Both the position numbers and the translations under genes were made by a program. The notes under the pieces were generated by a model, which worked only from the letters and a program-made list of their open reading frames with translations, was not told the DNA's origin and did no database searches. From Aspidapion aeneum (lineage: Eukaryota > Arthropoda > Insecta > Coleoptera > Brentidae), in contig OY755044.1 in NCBI GenBank assembly GCA_963576565.1, forward strand, positions 46,051,235 to 46,115,234: a stretch of DNA of 64,000 nucleotides, given 5' to 3'. Position 1 is the first letter of the stretch. Each line of letters begins with the position of its first letter. Positions 11,732-23,166 of this stretch are shown here, piece by piece.

Positions 11732-11735
11732 GGGT

Positions 11736-11889
11736 GGGGGTAGATTTCAAAAATTTGAGTTTAAGTCAAAACATGGCTTGTGTGGTATCAAACAAAAGGT
11801 AATTTAGTCTGGAGTTGAATAAAATATATTTCAGTTTTTAGTTATATTAGCTCACACGTACACTATAACTATAGTACCTAGTGTGACCT
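11736..11889 (+). mobile_element. Element A, copy 2, right part with hairpin
   Basis: Picks up element A exactly where it broke at 8503 (GGGGGTAGATTTC...), then reaches the terminal palindrome at 11849-11889 and the conserved GGGGCCCATATATTG beyond it. Confidence 0.8.
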
Positions 11890-12215
11890 TAGGGGCCCAT
11901 ATATTGGCAGAGTATTTTTCTTAGATACCTATTTCTTAAATAAGTAAAATAATGTTGGATTAAAGCTTTGGTTTGTTTATTTGTTTAGAATATACGTGTA
12001 ATTTTTTATAATATTTTTATAACTTTCGAATATATAATACTATGTTTTTTTTTTGTTTAGATGTATGATGTAAGTATGTACTAATTAGGTACTTACTTTT
12101 TAATAAATAATGTTATTTTTGTTGTAATTTTCTCTTCCTACTTCTACAATATACCTAAAACGTAGGTAAAGATAAATATCCCGTACTAGACTGGAACAAG
12201 ATTATGCATGACAAA
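11890..12215 (+). other. AT-rich spacer
   Basis: Apart from the first 30 bases, which still match the flank of element A, I see nothing here. Confidence 0.5.
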
Positions 12216-12219
12216 ATTG

Positions 12220-12355
12220 CGATACTTTTTCGAGACTCTCGTACGAGACGCGAGACGAGACGAGACTCGAGGCTGTGAGACGAGACTCAAGACTTCATAT
12301 TTCATCGGCGAGACGAGACGAGACTTTATGAAAGTCTCGTCTCGATGGTCTCGTG
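12220..12355 (+). repeat. GAGAC/TCTCG-rich degenerate repeat
   Basis: Dense overlapping GAGAC and CGAGACGAGAC motifs, ending with inverted TCTCGTCTCG. A similar cluster lies at 54290-54490. No gene. Confidence 0.7.
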
Positions 12356-14982
12356 TGAATCACTAATTTTCTTAGTTAATTTAAAAAAAAAACTGAACAT
12401 TTGGCTGAAACATATACTAAAATAAAATTACGTAAGACAATGCGGTTCATGCACGTGCTATGCGCCTCCCTGAATCTGCCACTTTTTGCATGATTACCTA
12501 TGCAAAAATGCATAAATAAAACTTGAACAGCATAATTTAGTCAATTCTACTAAATACCTAGATTTGAATAGTAATTTTGCAAAAAAAACCCAAAATTAAA
12601 AAAACTTAATTATTTATCATTTTATTCTTGGATTTTTTTCTGTCATAATAAATTTAAAGTTAAATTTAGTTTTTGGAAAAGGACCCTGCGGGTCTTTTTA
12701 AGGCGGCTGGCCTTAGGCAAGTGCCTAGATTGCCTATAGGTTAAACCAGCGCTGCCTTGACATGAAAATTAAATTTGACAACAATATACGTGTAGTTTAG
12801 AAAAAGCTCGTCATTTTTTTACATTATTTAAAAATCCTCATATAGGTTTCAGACAGTAAATTTGGAATAAGTAAAAATAAATAAATATTTTATTAACCCA
12901 GCGTTGATACACCTATTTTTCTTCACATGGATGGTACACACAGGTATGACATATCCACTTACAATTTTGCATTTAAAGTTAACAGTAGACATAAGATTTT
13001 AATAAAATAGTTGTGTTTTAATTTTTTGAACCTTTTTGACGTTGAAAAAAAAATTAATATTACATTAGTCATGTAGCGTTAGAAACTAAAATGTCTTTTT
13101 AGGTAACAAGGGCATTTTTCTAAAAATTAAAACTATATTTTTTTATAATAGCGTAAAAAATGCTAAAAGTAATTTAGAACCTAAATTTTTATTTTATTTC
13201 GAAGACAATACATAGAGAAATCGGAAAAATAAAAATATCTTTGACTAAATATTTTCAAACAGGAAAATCCAGGGGCGTACTTTTATATAAAAAAAAAACA
13301 AAGAAATTCTTACTGAGAACTAAAAACTACTTTTTAAATAGAAACAAAATTTCGGACTTCCATTGTATTTATTTATTTTAAACACAACGTTTCGGTTAGT
13401 AAGTATCTCTAGTCGTTTTCAAGTGTAAACTAAACAATCTAGCTAGTCTATAGGCTACTACTTATACTACATGGTGAACAGTCAGGTGTGACGGCCCTTC
13501 CCCTTTTTTTTATCCTAAGACGCCTGGATTCCATATTTTTGGTATATCCGTGCTTGGTTGACTGAAAACTTCTTCATTCTGCATTATAAACGCAGCTTTA
13601 ATAAACTTTCGTTTTCATTTGATTCATTTGATTTCATTTTCGGTTTCATTTGACCACCTTTTTTTAGTGGTCCGCGATTAGAACAAGTGTTGCTTGAGAG
13701 TCGGTGGAGGGGCAAGCTTGAAGCGCTGCGAATTCATAAGTTCTGTTGGTTTTTCTCAATCCCGGGTATGTCATACCCAGTTGTACCAACGCCGGGTTAA
13801 GTATTGTAGATAAGTTTTTATAAGCAATGTCTGCATTTTTTTAAAGAAAACACGCGGTATTCAATGGCCTCTACCTAAATACTGCAATATTGTTTAGTCT
13901 AACCAGGTAATGTGTGTTATTTTAGAAAAGCATGAGGTTTCTGAGTTACTGCATTTTTTTGTTTCAGAGTAGATTAAAGGCCATTCCACAAAATAATATG
14001 TCAAGATCTAAAAACTAAACATATGAAAATTACGGCCCGTAGTATTTTTAATGCAAATTAAAAAAAAATTTAACCAATTCACAAAAAAAAAACATTTTTT
14101 GGTAAAAGGTTTGAATAATTTCTAATAAATATAGGTATTTTATTAGGCATGCTGCGTTTTTCTTAGGCATTAATTTTTTTGCCTCGGTATTGTTTCATAA
14201 ATGCAGTAAACTATTACAGTCAGATACTCTTAGTTTTATTTTTTTTTAAAACGTAACGGTTTGTAGTTGCTGCACATTTTTTAAAAATATTTCTCATAAA
14301 AAATGTTGAAGAGGGAAAATGCAATTCTACATAATAATATGTAAAAATCTAAAAATCGAAGATTTTACTGCAATTTACCTTCGCAGATATACTCAACACC
14401 AACATTTATTATCGGTTTTTTGCTTAATTATAAATAAAAATTATCCAAAATATTTTTTATTTTTAGAGCAGTGTATATCACTTTGCCAAACAAAACATAT
14501 TCTCATATATAATTTACGGTGCTTTTTATTAGCTTTGTATACCGCTGGCTTTTAGGATTTTTTTAAGAATCGGATGACTGTTACTAAGTACTAAAAAAAA
14601 TATTAATGTGAAGGTACATTTTTGTATTTCACGTCTTTTTATCGTTATGGGTTTTTGCTTTTACTTAATAAATTGAAGGAAACTAAAAGTAAAATATACA
14701 TTTAGGCATTTAAGAAATCATCTAAAATATTAGAAAGCAACTAAGTAACATTTGCTTTTGTCAACAAGTTTAGTAAAAATTCGTATGTAGTTTTGTATTG
14801 GCGATCATTATTACCATACTCCAATTTTTTTGGTAAAAATTTATGTAACGAAATAGACAATCGCACAAAAATATGTAACTAACTTCACTAAATATACCCA
14901 ATAAAGATGCAAGAAAATTATGTTACTATATAACATCCATAAAGGTTCTATACATACAAATAATACGTTTAAATTACACACA
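12356..14982. other. AT-rich stretch, nothing recognised
   Basis: 2.6 kb without a convincing gene or bounded element. Short simple stretches occur (TTTCATTTGATT-type near 13610-13660). A GC-richer block near 12685-12750 (GGCGGCTGGCCTTAGGCAAG) resembles a transposon end but has no partner in the window. Confidence 0.5.
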
Positions 14983-15722
14983 GGAGAGTCTCTAAATTCA
15001 TCGATGAGCTATCGATGAGAAGAATCGGGTTTCTAAATGCATCGGTGAAACATCGATGAAATCCATCAGGTTTCGGTAGTTCGATGAGTAATTCCTGATA
15101 AATGTCATTTGTCATTCGAATCAGCTGTATATTTTTATGTACAAAAATTTGATCCTCGCCCTCTGCCCACGAGAATAGTTTACTCCGTTTCTTCCATTTC
15201 CTTCTTTGTTGATTTTGATTTTTACCTTTCTAGCCCGCACAGCAATGGCTAGAGAAGGTATTGTTTTCGACGAAATTTTATTGTTTTTGAGATAACGCCG
15301 AAAATGTGTTATTTAGGTGTATTTTGACTTATTCTAGCAATATCATCGTGACGTCTTTTTGTGTGTGTTGTGTGTCTATTTTTTTTTCTGTCCGTAACAC
15401 GATAGCTCCTAAACCGCTGAACCGATTTTCAAAAAAAATTCAGGAAAAATAGTATTCGACACTCTAACTGACTTGATTTTGGTCAAAATCCATTAATCCC
15501 AATGACAGGTTTTTGACAATTAAAAAATTTACAAAAGCCATAATAAATATGTTTAGATAAAAAAAGATAAGTGTTCATTTCCACATGATTTCATCAGGTT
15601 TCTTTTTATTTTTCGTTTGCTCATCAGCATTCCATCGATGAATATCAGATGAATGTCACTTGTCATTTGTCAACAATCAAGATTCCATCGATAAAAAAAC
15701 CGGATGAATTTAGAGACTCTCC
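14983..15722. mobile_element. MITE with GGAGAGTCTCTAAATTCATC ends
   Basis: The left end GGAGAGTCTCTAAATTCATC is repeated inverted at the right end, with further inverted ATCGATG-type sequence inside. The interior also has a block (GTCCGTAACACGATAGCTCC, ACCGCTGAACCGATTTT) of a kind seen beside GTCTG arrays elsewhere. The TSD is unclear (flanks CACACA and CATACA). No coding capacity. Confidence 0.7.
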
Positions 15723-15844
15723 CATACATAACATTTTGCTAATTGACATTGAAAAAAATGACAAAAAAAACCAAAACCTCTTAGGCGAGAGAACCAAAAT
15801 ATCCATGTTTAGTTTTGTGTTTAGTGTCAGTGTCTGAGACTGTG

Positions 15845-16318
15845 AGTACAGAAAGGATACATTGGTCATACATTTTTGTTTTGAGGTACTGAGGATATTT
15901 TTTATTTTTTAATATGTAGCTTAATTTACGGAATAGTGCTCAGGCCAATCTTACTTCTATCTTGATTTGGTTTTCTTTTTTTAGTTTAATTATTTGTTCC
16001 AGATATATAAATTTCTCTACATGTTCCATGTTTTCTAGGTCTATTCTGATCGTGATAGCTTCATCCGTATTTCTTATGATTTTAGTTTTAATGTAGTTCA
16101 TACTCAAGCCTATATTTTTAGCTACTTCCAGCATTTTTATAATTTCTTCTTTCTTAACTGTTAAGGCGATATCGTCAGCATATCTTATGTGGTGCAAATA
16201 TTGTCCGCCTACTTTGATGTCTATTTCTTCCCAATTTAAGTTTTTAAAAGTATCTTCTAGATGCTGGTTAAATAGTTTAGGGGATATTGTGTCACCCTGT
16301 CTGAAACCTCTTCTGGTC
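15845..16318 (-). pseudogene. RTE-type LINE reverse transcriptase relic, second copy
   Basis: Minus-strand remnant of the same family as 4449-5175. It enters at an RRGFRQGDTISPKLF block (16268-16318), continues through LNWEEIDIKVGG and HHIRYADDIAL (YADD codons at 16171-16182), and reaches KFIYLEQIIKLKKENQ. It then decays into a KNKKYPQ-like stretch near 15880-15900. Both the loop motif GFRQGD and the catalytic YADD of the palm are kept. It is truncated at both ends and lacks endonuclease. It reads through the point where the 5-kb copy is frameshifted. Confidence 0.85.
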
Positions 16319-17339
16319 TAAAACTAGTAAATATAGTTTAAAACAAAATGAGGATAGTTTAAAACAAAATGAGGGGCGTTTAAAATATATTTTTAATGTA
16401 CGGAACTTTTATGTATAGCATGACTGTTCATCGACTTCTGTAGAATTGTTAAAATGATTATTTAAACAAATTAAAGTTAGATCAGTTTGCTGAATTTATT
16501 TATTTATGGAAAAAGTCCATTCAAACAGAAGTAGCGTTTGAAAGTTTAATTGAGATAAAAGTTGGAAACATGGTTTCTCACTTACGAGCAAATATCACAT
16601 TATTGAGCACTTCATGTGTGTCATTTTTTGTTTTTGAAAATATAATAATCATCCGTTAAAATTATATAGGCCAGTCAAATGAGGAAATCACCTCGAAAAA
16701 ATAGGTGCAAGCTGAATTTTCGTATACTTATTCCTTAGCTTCTGGGATACACCCCCCTTACTCTTAGCCAAAATACCCAAAAATAATAAAATTAAGCTTT
16801 CTAAGATAAGGCCTCAAATATCCTAAAAGTCAGTATTTTGCGATTTTCTCGAAAACTAATAACTTAAACAAAAAAAAGTCCGTCTATACTACAAAATTAA
16901 GGAAAAACCTTACCATTTTAAGAAATATATTTTTAAAAAATATATTTTTTATTATTTAATTTTTTTTCGCCCCTGCCCTGTAAATAACTTGTTTTAAAAT
17001 ATTGATACTTTATAATATTAAGCTTGATTTCCACTTGTACAAAACACCATGCACTTAAATTTAGTTCTGTCTTTTATATTTTGCATACAGGAGCATAGAG
17101 GGCGACACTGATCGAATGTCGTAACTAAAAGCTAACCTTAATCTTAACCTAACCTAAATCCAAAACGTCGATGCGATACATATAGTTTTATAACTATAGT
17201 GAATTTTTTGAATTCACAAATCAGTAAAAAAATGGAATTAAACCGAGAATATTCTTGGGCTATAGTTTTTTACCCAACTGCAGCACGGCGAAAGGAAAGG
17301 TAATGTTTTTCGATTGTTGTATGTAAGTAAATATGTTTG
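16319..17339. other. AT-rich stretch, nothing recognised
   Basis: Contains a short direct duplication of a GTTTAAAACAAAATGAGG segment near 16335-16370. No gene or bounded element is visible. Confidence 0.5.
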
Positions 17340-17550
17340 TGTCTAGTGACTGGTCTTTTTACGGGTCACTCTCGACTGAAGAAGATCTGAACAGTGTCTG
17401 ACCCAAACTGATAGGTGGTCTTTTTGGAGGATTAGGCATACAGTGGTGAGAAACCAGTCCAAAGTGAGCCATAATAGACCCACTGGTGGTCGCAGTGGAA
17501 GGGCTGCAATGCCCAATCACATGTGAATCATCATCAATCATCATCAAATA
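17340..17550 (-). repeat. LINE/SINE-like 3' fragment with ATG-type tail
   Basis: A compact GC-richer block that, read on the minus strand, follows a run of TGATGAT-type triplets. Such triplet tails are usual for RTE-type 3' ends. A 62-codon frame over it has no domain. The assignment is tentative. Confidence 0.35.
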
Positions 17551-17719
17551 TGTTTGTGGTACGCTAGAGGCTAAACGGCTAAACCGATTTTGACAAAAAA
17601 AGTGTCACTGAATTGCTACTTATCCCAAAGGTACTATACGCTATATTTTTTTAAACAGGAATCAACATGGCGGTTTTCAGACGCCATTTTGTCACATGAT
17701 GTAGGCTTTAAGGCATACA

Positions 17720-17793
17720 AATTATCTAAATTTCAGGCGATTTTATTGAAATTCCTTTCATTACCCATTGCAAATGTCTTCTAATTTACTGTG
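17720..17793 (+). repeat. Dispersed repeat K, copy 1
   Basis: A segment with AAATTTCAGGC, TGAAATTCCTTT and TTGCAAATGTCTTCT recurs at 55083-55153, directly before the MITE there. Confidence 0.65.
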
Positions 17794-17939
17794 GTTACTT
17801 TGTAGTCCTCCCTGCTCCCACCCATCTCCCCTAATTTGATTCCACCCACCCTATTAAAAAACCATATTCGCATAATTTTATCAAATATAGATCAATTTTA
17901 AAAATTATTTATTTTGTCAACGCCATTTTAGTGCCCCCC

Positions 17940-18540
17940 CCCCGCCACTCCCTCTCTGCTCCCCGCCATCTTTATTAGTAATAGTTATAGCTATAACTTT
18001 CACAAATATAAAGTCGATTTCAAAAGTTCTTTCTGCACACGCTTGAAGACTTTTTTCCAACATCATTTTACTAGTTTCCCCCTCCCTCTCTTCTCCCCTC
18101 CCTCCTTATTAGTAATAGGTGTAGCCATTCCATTTTTTTTTTTTTATTTATACTGGGACTTTCCATCCAATCAGGATCAATCACCCAGTTTCGCAAAGTT
18201 CAAGCAAAGTTAAAGCATTTTTAAACAAACACAAACAACCAAGTACCTAGCAAGAAATCGAACCCGGACCGCTGGTGTGGGAAACAAACATTGCTACCAC
18301 TACACGACGACGGCGACCAAGATGTAGCCATTCCATTCACAAATATAGAGCGATTCTTTTCCAACATCATTTTACTAGTTTTCTCCTTCCTCTCCCTCTC
18401 TTCACCCCACCCTCCCCATTAGTAATAGTTGTAGCTATACCTTTCACAAATTTAGAGCAATTTCAAAAATTCTTTTGGAACACACTTTTAAGATTTTTTT
18501 TGACACAATTTTACTCGTTCCCTCCTCCCTCTCTCCTCCC
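17940..18540 (+). repeat. Tandem repeat of about 140 bp, split by a SINE
   Basis: About three to four units, each with ATTAGTAATAG, GTAGC, TTCACAAATATAGAGC-like text and a pyrimidine-rich CTCCCTCTC block. The second unit is interrupted by the SINE at 18135-18322. Removing the SINE restores the period. Confidence 0.7.
18135..18322 (-). mobile_element. tRNA-derived SINE, copy 1
   Basis: Minus strand. The head reads GTGTAGTGGTAGCAATG (box A-like) and CCGGGTTCGATTTC (box B), typical of an internal pol III promoter from a tRNA. A conserved body and an A/T tail of about 15 bp follow. A perfect 15-bp target duplication, TGTAGCCATTCCATT, flanks it (18120-18134 and 18323-18337). It would be mobilised by a LINE in trans. 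The source tRNA is not determined. Confidence 0.85.
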
Positions 18541-18754
18541 CCACCTTTACTCCATGAAAGGTTTTACTGTTCGCGTCCGTAGAAAATCTACACGTACTTT
18601 TTCGAACGAAATTATCTCAACAAATATGCCTTGCCTAGTTGATTTCTGTTTTCGGTAATAAAGTCACATCACTCGACAGTTTCTCGTTGCTATGGAGAAT
18701 TCAAGCGTGGACGGATTAGCCTTAGCGAATATCCAAGGCCTGGTTCACCTAAGA

Positions 18755-18960
18755 CGGTCACCTAGGAAAACATCGATGCTCATCACAGAAAATCGTCATG
18801 TGACATATCGCGAGATTGAGGCTTCAAGGAGTAACAAAATTAACAGCAAAAGTCATCCGTTCTCGAAGTGTATTCAAAAAGATGGTCGCGACATTTGTGC
18901 CAAAAGCAGGTCATGTAGCAACAATTCCTCTGGGAGATCAAGGGACTGTTACTGCTGCTA
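18755..18960 (+). pseudogene. Mariner transposase relic
   Basis: Two pieces of a mariner-type transposase can be read. The first is an N-terminal helix-turn-helix segment with ITENRHVTYREIEAS (18780-18827). The second is a catalytic-domain segment with KKMVATFVPKAGHVATIPLG and DQGTVTA (about 18878-18955). The two are in different frames, and the intervening DNA-binding and first catalytic regions are missing, so the copy is deleted and dead. Recognition is by motif memory and no TIR is found. The transposase would cut and paste at TA. Confidence 0.6.
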
Positions 18961-19629
18961 ATGTTGCTTATAAACCATGTTTAGCTCTAATCAACTGTTT
19001 TGAAACTCTCGTGTAATATGGGCTTACAAAGATTATTTTCTGCTGAAAAGAAAAAATGAATTTATATGTCAGGCTTGGGATATAATTTTTATCTAAACTG
19101 AGCTTAACATGAAAACGATACCTACACCCTGAAGTGGCAAAGAAATGTTTATCGCTACGAATTGACATTCAGATTACCCTTAATGTGTCAAATTTATGTG
19201 CCGTTCAAGTGCACCTTTTAACAATCCTATATCTGGGTGAGAAACTTCAACATTTTAACAGTTAGGGGATCAAGTGGTTAAAAGTTTCGAAAACGTAAAA
19301 TGGTGTTAATTTGATACCTCGTGTTAAAAGTTAAAAGGTAAGACTGTACTTAAAATTCCAATTTCTTTAAAAAACGTAGATAATGACATGTCAGAAGTTG
19401 GAGTTTTTGCGCAGATGTTTTTGCCTCAAATTTGAAATTATACCTATTTTAAAGTGGTTTAAAACGGATAATGGAAATCTGTGTGTGTGTGTATGTGTGC
19501 GGTGTTCCTTTTTTAAATCTAGACCTTATGTCTTGCAGATTTAGACAGTTTGGCATATCATAATATAAAAAGTTAGTTATATTTGTTATTTCAGTAGCGG
19601 CTCGTTCATAATATCGAAAAAGATGTCTG
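18961..19629. other. AT-rich spacer
   Basis: A GTGTGTGTGTATGTGTG run lies near 19483-19499. Nothing else is recognised. Confidence 0.5.
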
Positions 19630-20119
19630 CATTCTACGAGTGAACGACAGCGAACCAACGAAACTAAGTCCATGGCGGGACGAAAACGTCCACCGGTCTA
19701 TAAGGTAGAAAGACTTATCGTCACAGTTCAACCAGACCACTCGTAGAATGAAGAATAGGGTTCACCTATTTTTCCATTCTTTTTGATTTACCTTGTATCT
19801 TGTAGACAGTTTGTTCCACTTTGTGTCAGGCAAGCCACGCTGAGGATGGAAATGCCTTTTTCCGAAACACCGGTGTCCGTGGTTGACTATACCCCTATGA
19901 AGTTACCTTTTATACTGGCTTAACTCATTGTTATCGGTTCCGGAACCGATACCGTGGAGACGGTGATATCATGGTCTGGTTGAACTGTGACGATAAGTAT
20001 TTCTACCTTATAGACCGGTGGACGTTTTCGTCCCGCCATGGACTTAGTTTCCCTGGTTCGCTCGTTCACTCGTAGAATGAAAAATAGGGTTCACCTATTT
20101 TTCCATTCTTTTTGATTTA
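19630..20119. mobile_element. Inverted-repeat element with internal direct repeat
   Basis: A ~110-bp arm (19630-19739) returns inverted at 19972-20079 with few differences; both carry CCATGGCGGGACG and CCACCGGTCTATAAGG. In addition a 53-bp direct repeat starting CACTCGTAGAATGAA lies at 19738-19790 and 20067-20119. The 230-bp loop holds the hammerhead-like motif. This combination of direct repeats, inverted repeats and ribozyme motif recalls Penelope-like element termini or retrozymes. No coding sequence. Confidence 0.7.
19835..19882 (+). ncRNA. Hammerhead-ribozyme-like motif (type I layout)
   Basis: In order: CCACG (helix I, 19835-19839), CTGAGGA (core, fits CUGANGA), GGAAA...TTTCC (helix II, 19848-19852 with 19859-19863), GAAA (19864-19867), CACC/GGTG (helix III, 19868-19875), TC at 19876-19877 as the cleavage-site UH, then CGTGG (19878-19882), which pairs perfectly with CCACG. 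The one departure from the strict consensus is an extra T at 19847 between core and helix II. It would self-cleave after 19877. Activity is inferred, not shown. Confidence 0.55.
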
Positions 20120-20233
20120 AAAAAGTGTTCGTTGACTTTAAAAAAATGCAAGTATAAGATCGATTGGACATTTTAGTATGTATAACCAATTTTAACGTAT
20201 CTCATATTGGTTGTCCAGAAATCTGTGTTTATA

Positions 20234-20430
20234 CCGGGTGGGCCAAAAAAAACCGGACAATTTATTTTTCATTATAACTTTTGAACTATACAATCGATCT
20301 TAATGGGACAAACTACACTTGGCAGAGAATTAATTAGAATTTTAACTAAATATATTTTTTTGTCCGCCGTCTCAAAATCCAAGATGGCGGACGAAATTTA
20401 AATGTACCAAAAAAGCCAACTTATACATTT
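20234..20430 (+). mobile_element. CCGGGTGGGCC MITE, truncated copy
   Basis: Starts after TA with CCGGGTGGGCCAAAAAAAAC and follows the 2949-3919 family through an AAGATGGCGGACGAAATT block at about 20382, then diverges. No right end. Confidence 0.8.
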
Positions 20431-20891
20431 TTGTAGGCAATTTTAATCTCTACAAGATTGGTCTTTACAATTTTTTTGAAAAACTTACGGTTTTCGAGAA
20501 AAAATTGTTTAAATACAAAAATCACTTTACCTTTAAGAAACACCCCTAATCCACGGAACTGTAACATATGTTACAGTTCCGAGCCCTAATCTGACACCGT
20601 GTAGGGGTGTTATTTTTGGGAAGATATAGATAAGCAATACACCAAATTAATTAAAGCTCTATCCTATGCTTTGGAACGCGCCTACCTAATTTTATCAAAG
20701 TCCATTGCTCAAGGGTGTTTTTTTGCCAAAATTGAAAAATAAAAAACGTTGTTAGACCTAATTTTGGTGTTGCTAACCCCCCATCGGAGCAGATGGGTAA
20801 ATTGAGTTCGAAAATGCTGAAACTAGTGGATTAAAAAACCAAAGTGAAACTAACCCGAGTTTTTATTTTTTAAAAAAACGTCACCCTCCAC
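20431..20891. other. Unassigned sequence
   Basis: Contains a palindromic GGAACTGTAACATATGTTACAGTTCC (20557-20582) but no gene or bounded element. Confidence 0.45.
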
Positions 20892-21200
20892 CAGTGGCGT
20901 AGCTATCGTTGGGCAAACCGGGGCCACAGCATAAAAGGGGCTCCAGCGGCCCTTGTAAAAACATTGTTTTTAAGCGGCAATAAAGTCGTAACTTAAGCGT
21001 AACAGAAACCTTGTTGCTAAACTAAATTTCAATTTGAAATCAAAATTTTTTTACAAAAATTAAACTTTTATTAAAATTTTTCCCTGCGGCGCATTTTATT
21101 TTCAGCTGGTTCTGAAGTTTAGATGGCTGGAGTTCAAACTTATTAAAAACAAAAAAAAATTCTTGGTCCCTCTCCTCCATACATCCTGGATCCGCCACTG
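20892..21200. mobile_element. Possible hAT-like MITE
   Basis: Begins CAGTGGCGTAGC and ends GGATCCGCCACTG, sharing CAGTGGCG as an inverted terminus, the common start of hAT-type ends. The flanking octamers differ, so no duplication supports it. Confidence 0.35.
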
Positions 21201-21976
21201 TAAATGTATAGTTTATATTCAGAAGGTTTATAAAAATAGCTTGCTTTAAAAGAACTACATTTGAAATGTGTAGTAAAAGGATGATAAAATAATTAATTTT
21301 GCAAATTAAAAAGAAGAAAGAGCGATTTTATTTTGTTACTATGACAAAAGACAAATTTTGGTTGACAAGCATTTTATATTCTTATAAACTTATGAGAGCC
21401 CCAAAAAAATTGTTTGCCCCGGGGTTTAATTTCATTTTTCGACTGATTGAGTAATTTAAATATTTAAAATCGCGATAAACGCTTGTTTCAAGTCCAGAAA
21501 AATACTTATGTTGATTTTAGAAAATGTTTGTCTTGTTTGTAAAATTTCTTATCGTTCTCCTTCTTGAATCAAAAAAATACCGTTCTCTAATTGAGAATAT
21601 AGTGGTTTTTATTTAAGAAAAGGAATGTCTTACTTGTTAACCCTAGCCATTGATTATTACTATTCCTTTAATAGTTTATTATTTTTTTAGCTTGTGTATT
21701 CTTTGTTTCATTTTAAGAATGGTTTATTTTCAACTAAATCAATATATTTAATAAATCTCAAACACTTGATTTGAAAACCCGTTTGTTGTTTTGAAATACT
21801 GAGAAATAGATAGATATCAAGAAAAATTTAATTGTTTAAAAGCAGACGTCGCGATTAAGTCAAGTAAATTTGCTTTAAGTGCAGATAATATCATCAATTC
21901 ATTTAAATTCCTTCAACGAATCGAAAAGTAAGTAAATTAAGAATAGGACCCATGGCAAAAGAAGTGCCGCCACTGG
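21201..21976. other. AT-rich spacer
   Basis: No gene, TIR or tandem repeat recognised. Confidence 0.5.
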
Positions 21977-21978
21977 TA

Positions 21979-22505
21979 GGGGAAAGGGAGGCAAAATGGG
22001 GCACGGCGGTAAAACGGGGTAACGCAGTTATAGATAAACTGCGCAAAAATAATACCTCTTAATATCAGGTGTTTTATCCCCATGACTGGTTCAACTCTCT
22101 GCAATATGATTGGTGCCGGTCGGCTGAGCTTAAGTTGGTTCTTACTCAACATGTCATGTTGTGCGCTATTTATTCTAAAAATAGCTTGCGCATTTTGTGA
22201 CGGTAAGTATAATACATTTTTGACAGACATTTCAAAATTTTGTTTAAATTGAACAGTTAGCGGGTTTAGGTATTATTTATAATTAAACGCGTTGCCAGTA
22301 AAATTAGTCTTTTACTGTGTATGACTTTTGTTTGAATTTAACTGGTGGTCCGGGTAAAACGGGGTTTTTTCATGGGGGCAAAACGGGGTACCTTGTTATA
22401 CCTCATTTTGTCTTAAAAAATGCATAATAATTTTCTTGGTACAGTTGTATTTTATTTTGTCTGTGCAAAAATATACCTAGGTCGTTGCAATAATATAATA
22501 TATAA
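21979..22505 (+). mobile_element. TA element J, copy 1, left half
   Basis: After TA, starts GGGGAAAGGGAGGCAAAATG. It matches the left half of the complete copy at 23167, including GATTGGTGCCGGTCGGCTGAG. It breaks at a TAA (22503-22505) where a Harbinger-like element enters, and its other half resumes at 25460. Confidence 0.75.
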
Positions 22506-23166
22506 GGCGCTGACTGTGACGTCGCACGGCACCCCGACACAAAATATGATTCCGTAACGTACCACCAATGAATACACAACTCGTGTATTCTTTGGTACCA
22601 CCAACTAATTTAATCGTGTCATTGACTGAACTTACACATTATCCGATTATTTACCATCTCTTTTTAAACTAATGTATTAGTAAGGCCGCTTAATAATATT
22701 AAACACACATGAGTTTAATAACTAAACAGTGGTCTACTCGTTTTATTTACTAAACTCACACATTGTCATCTAGCTACTGACTCTCTCTTATTAACTCAAA
22801 GTAGTGGGACGGGCGCACCCAATCTAAAACAGTCATGCCATTTTGACAATCAACGTCAATCGATTTTCTGATGCACACAGTGGACTTGCGGACCTAATTT
22901 TTGGCCAAAAAGGGTTAAATTAAAAACATACTGAAACTTCTACATATCTTTACTAAAAATAGTAGATAGTCCAGCAGGCCTTGGAAAAAACTATGATTTG
23001 ATTGACATAACTTTCAACTATTGTTTAGAAGTGTCATTTTTCCTTTCAAAGGAACGCGTTAAAGTACCATATTTGTATGGCGGTTTGATCCAGATTTTAA
23101 GCCATTTTACGACAATATTTTATGTTGTATAAAATTGGCATAAAATAAATCTTGTAGAAAGAGGTA

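Noticed and set aside
12685..12750. hAT-like terminus
   Set aside because: GC-richer end-like text but no inverted partner or duplication in the window.
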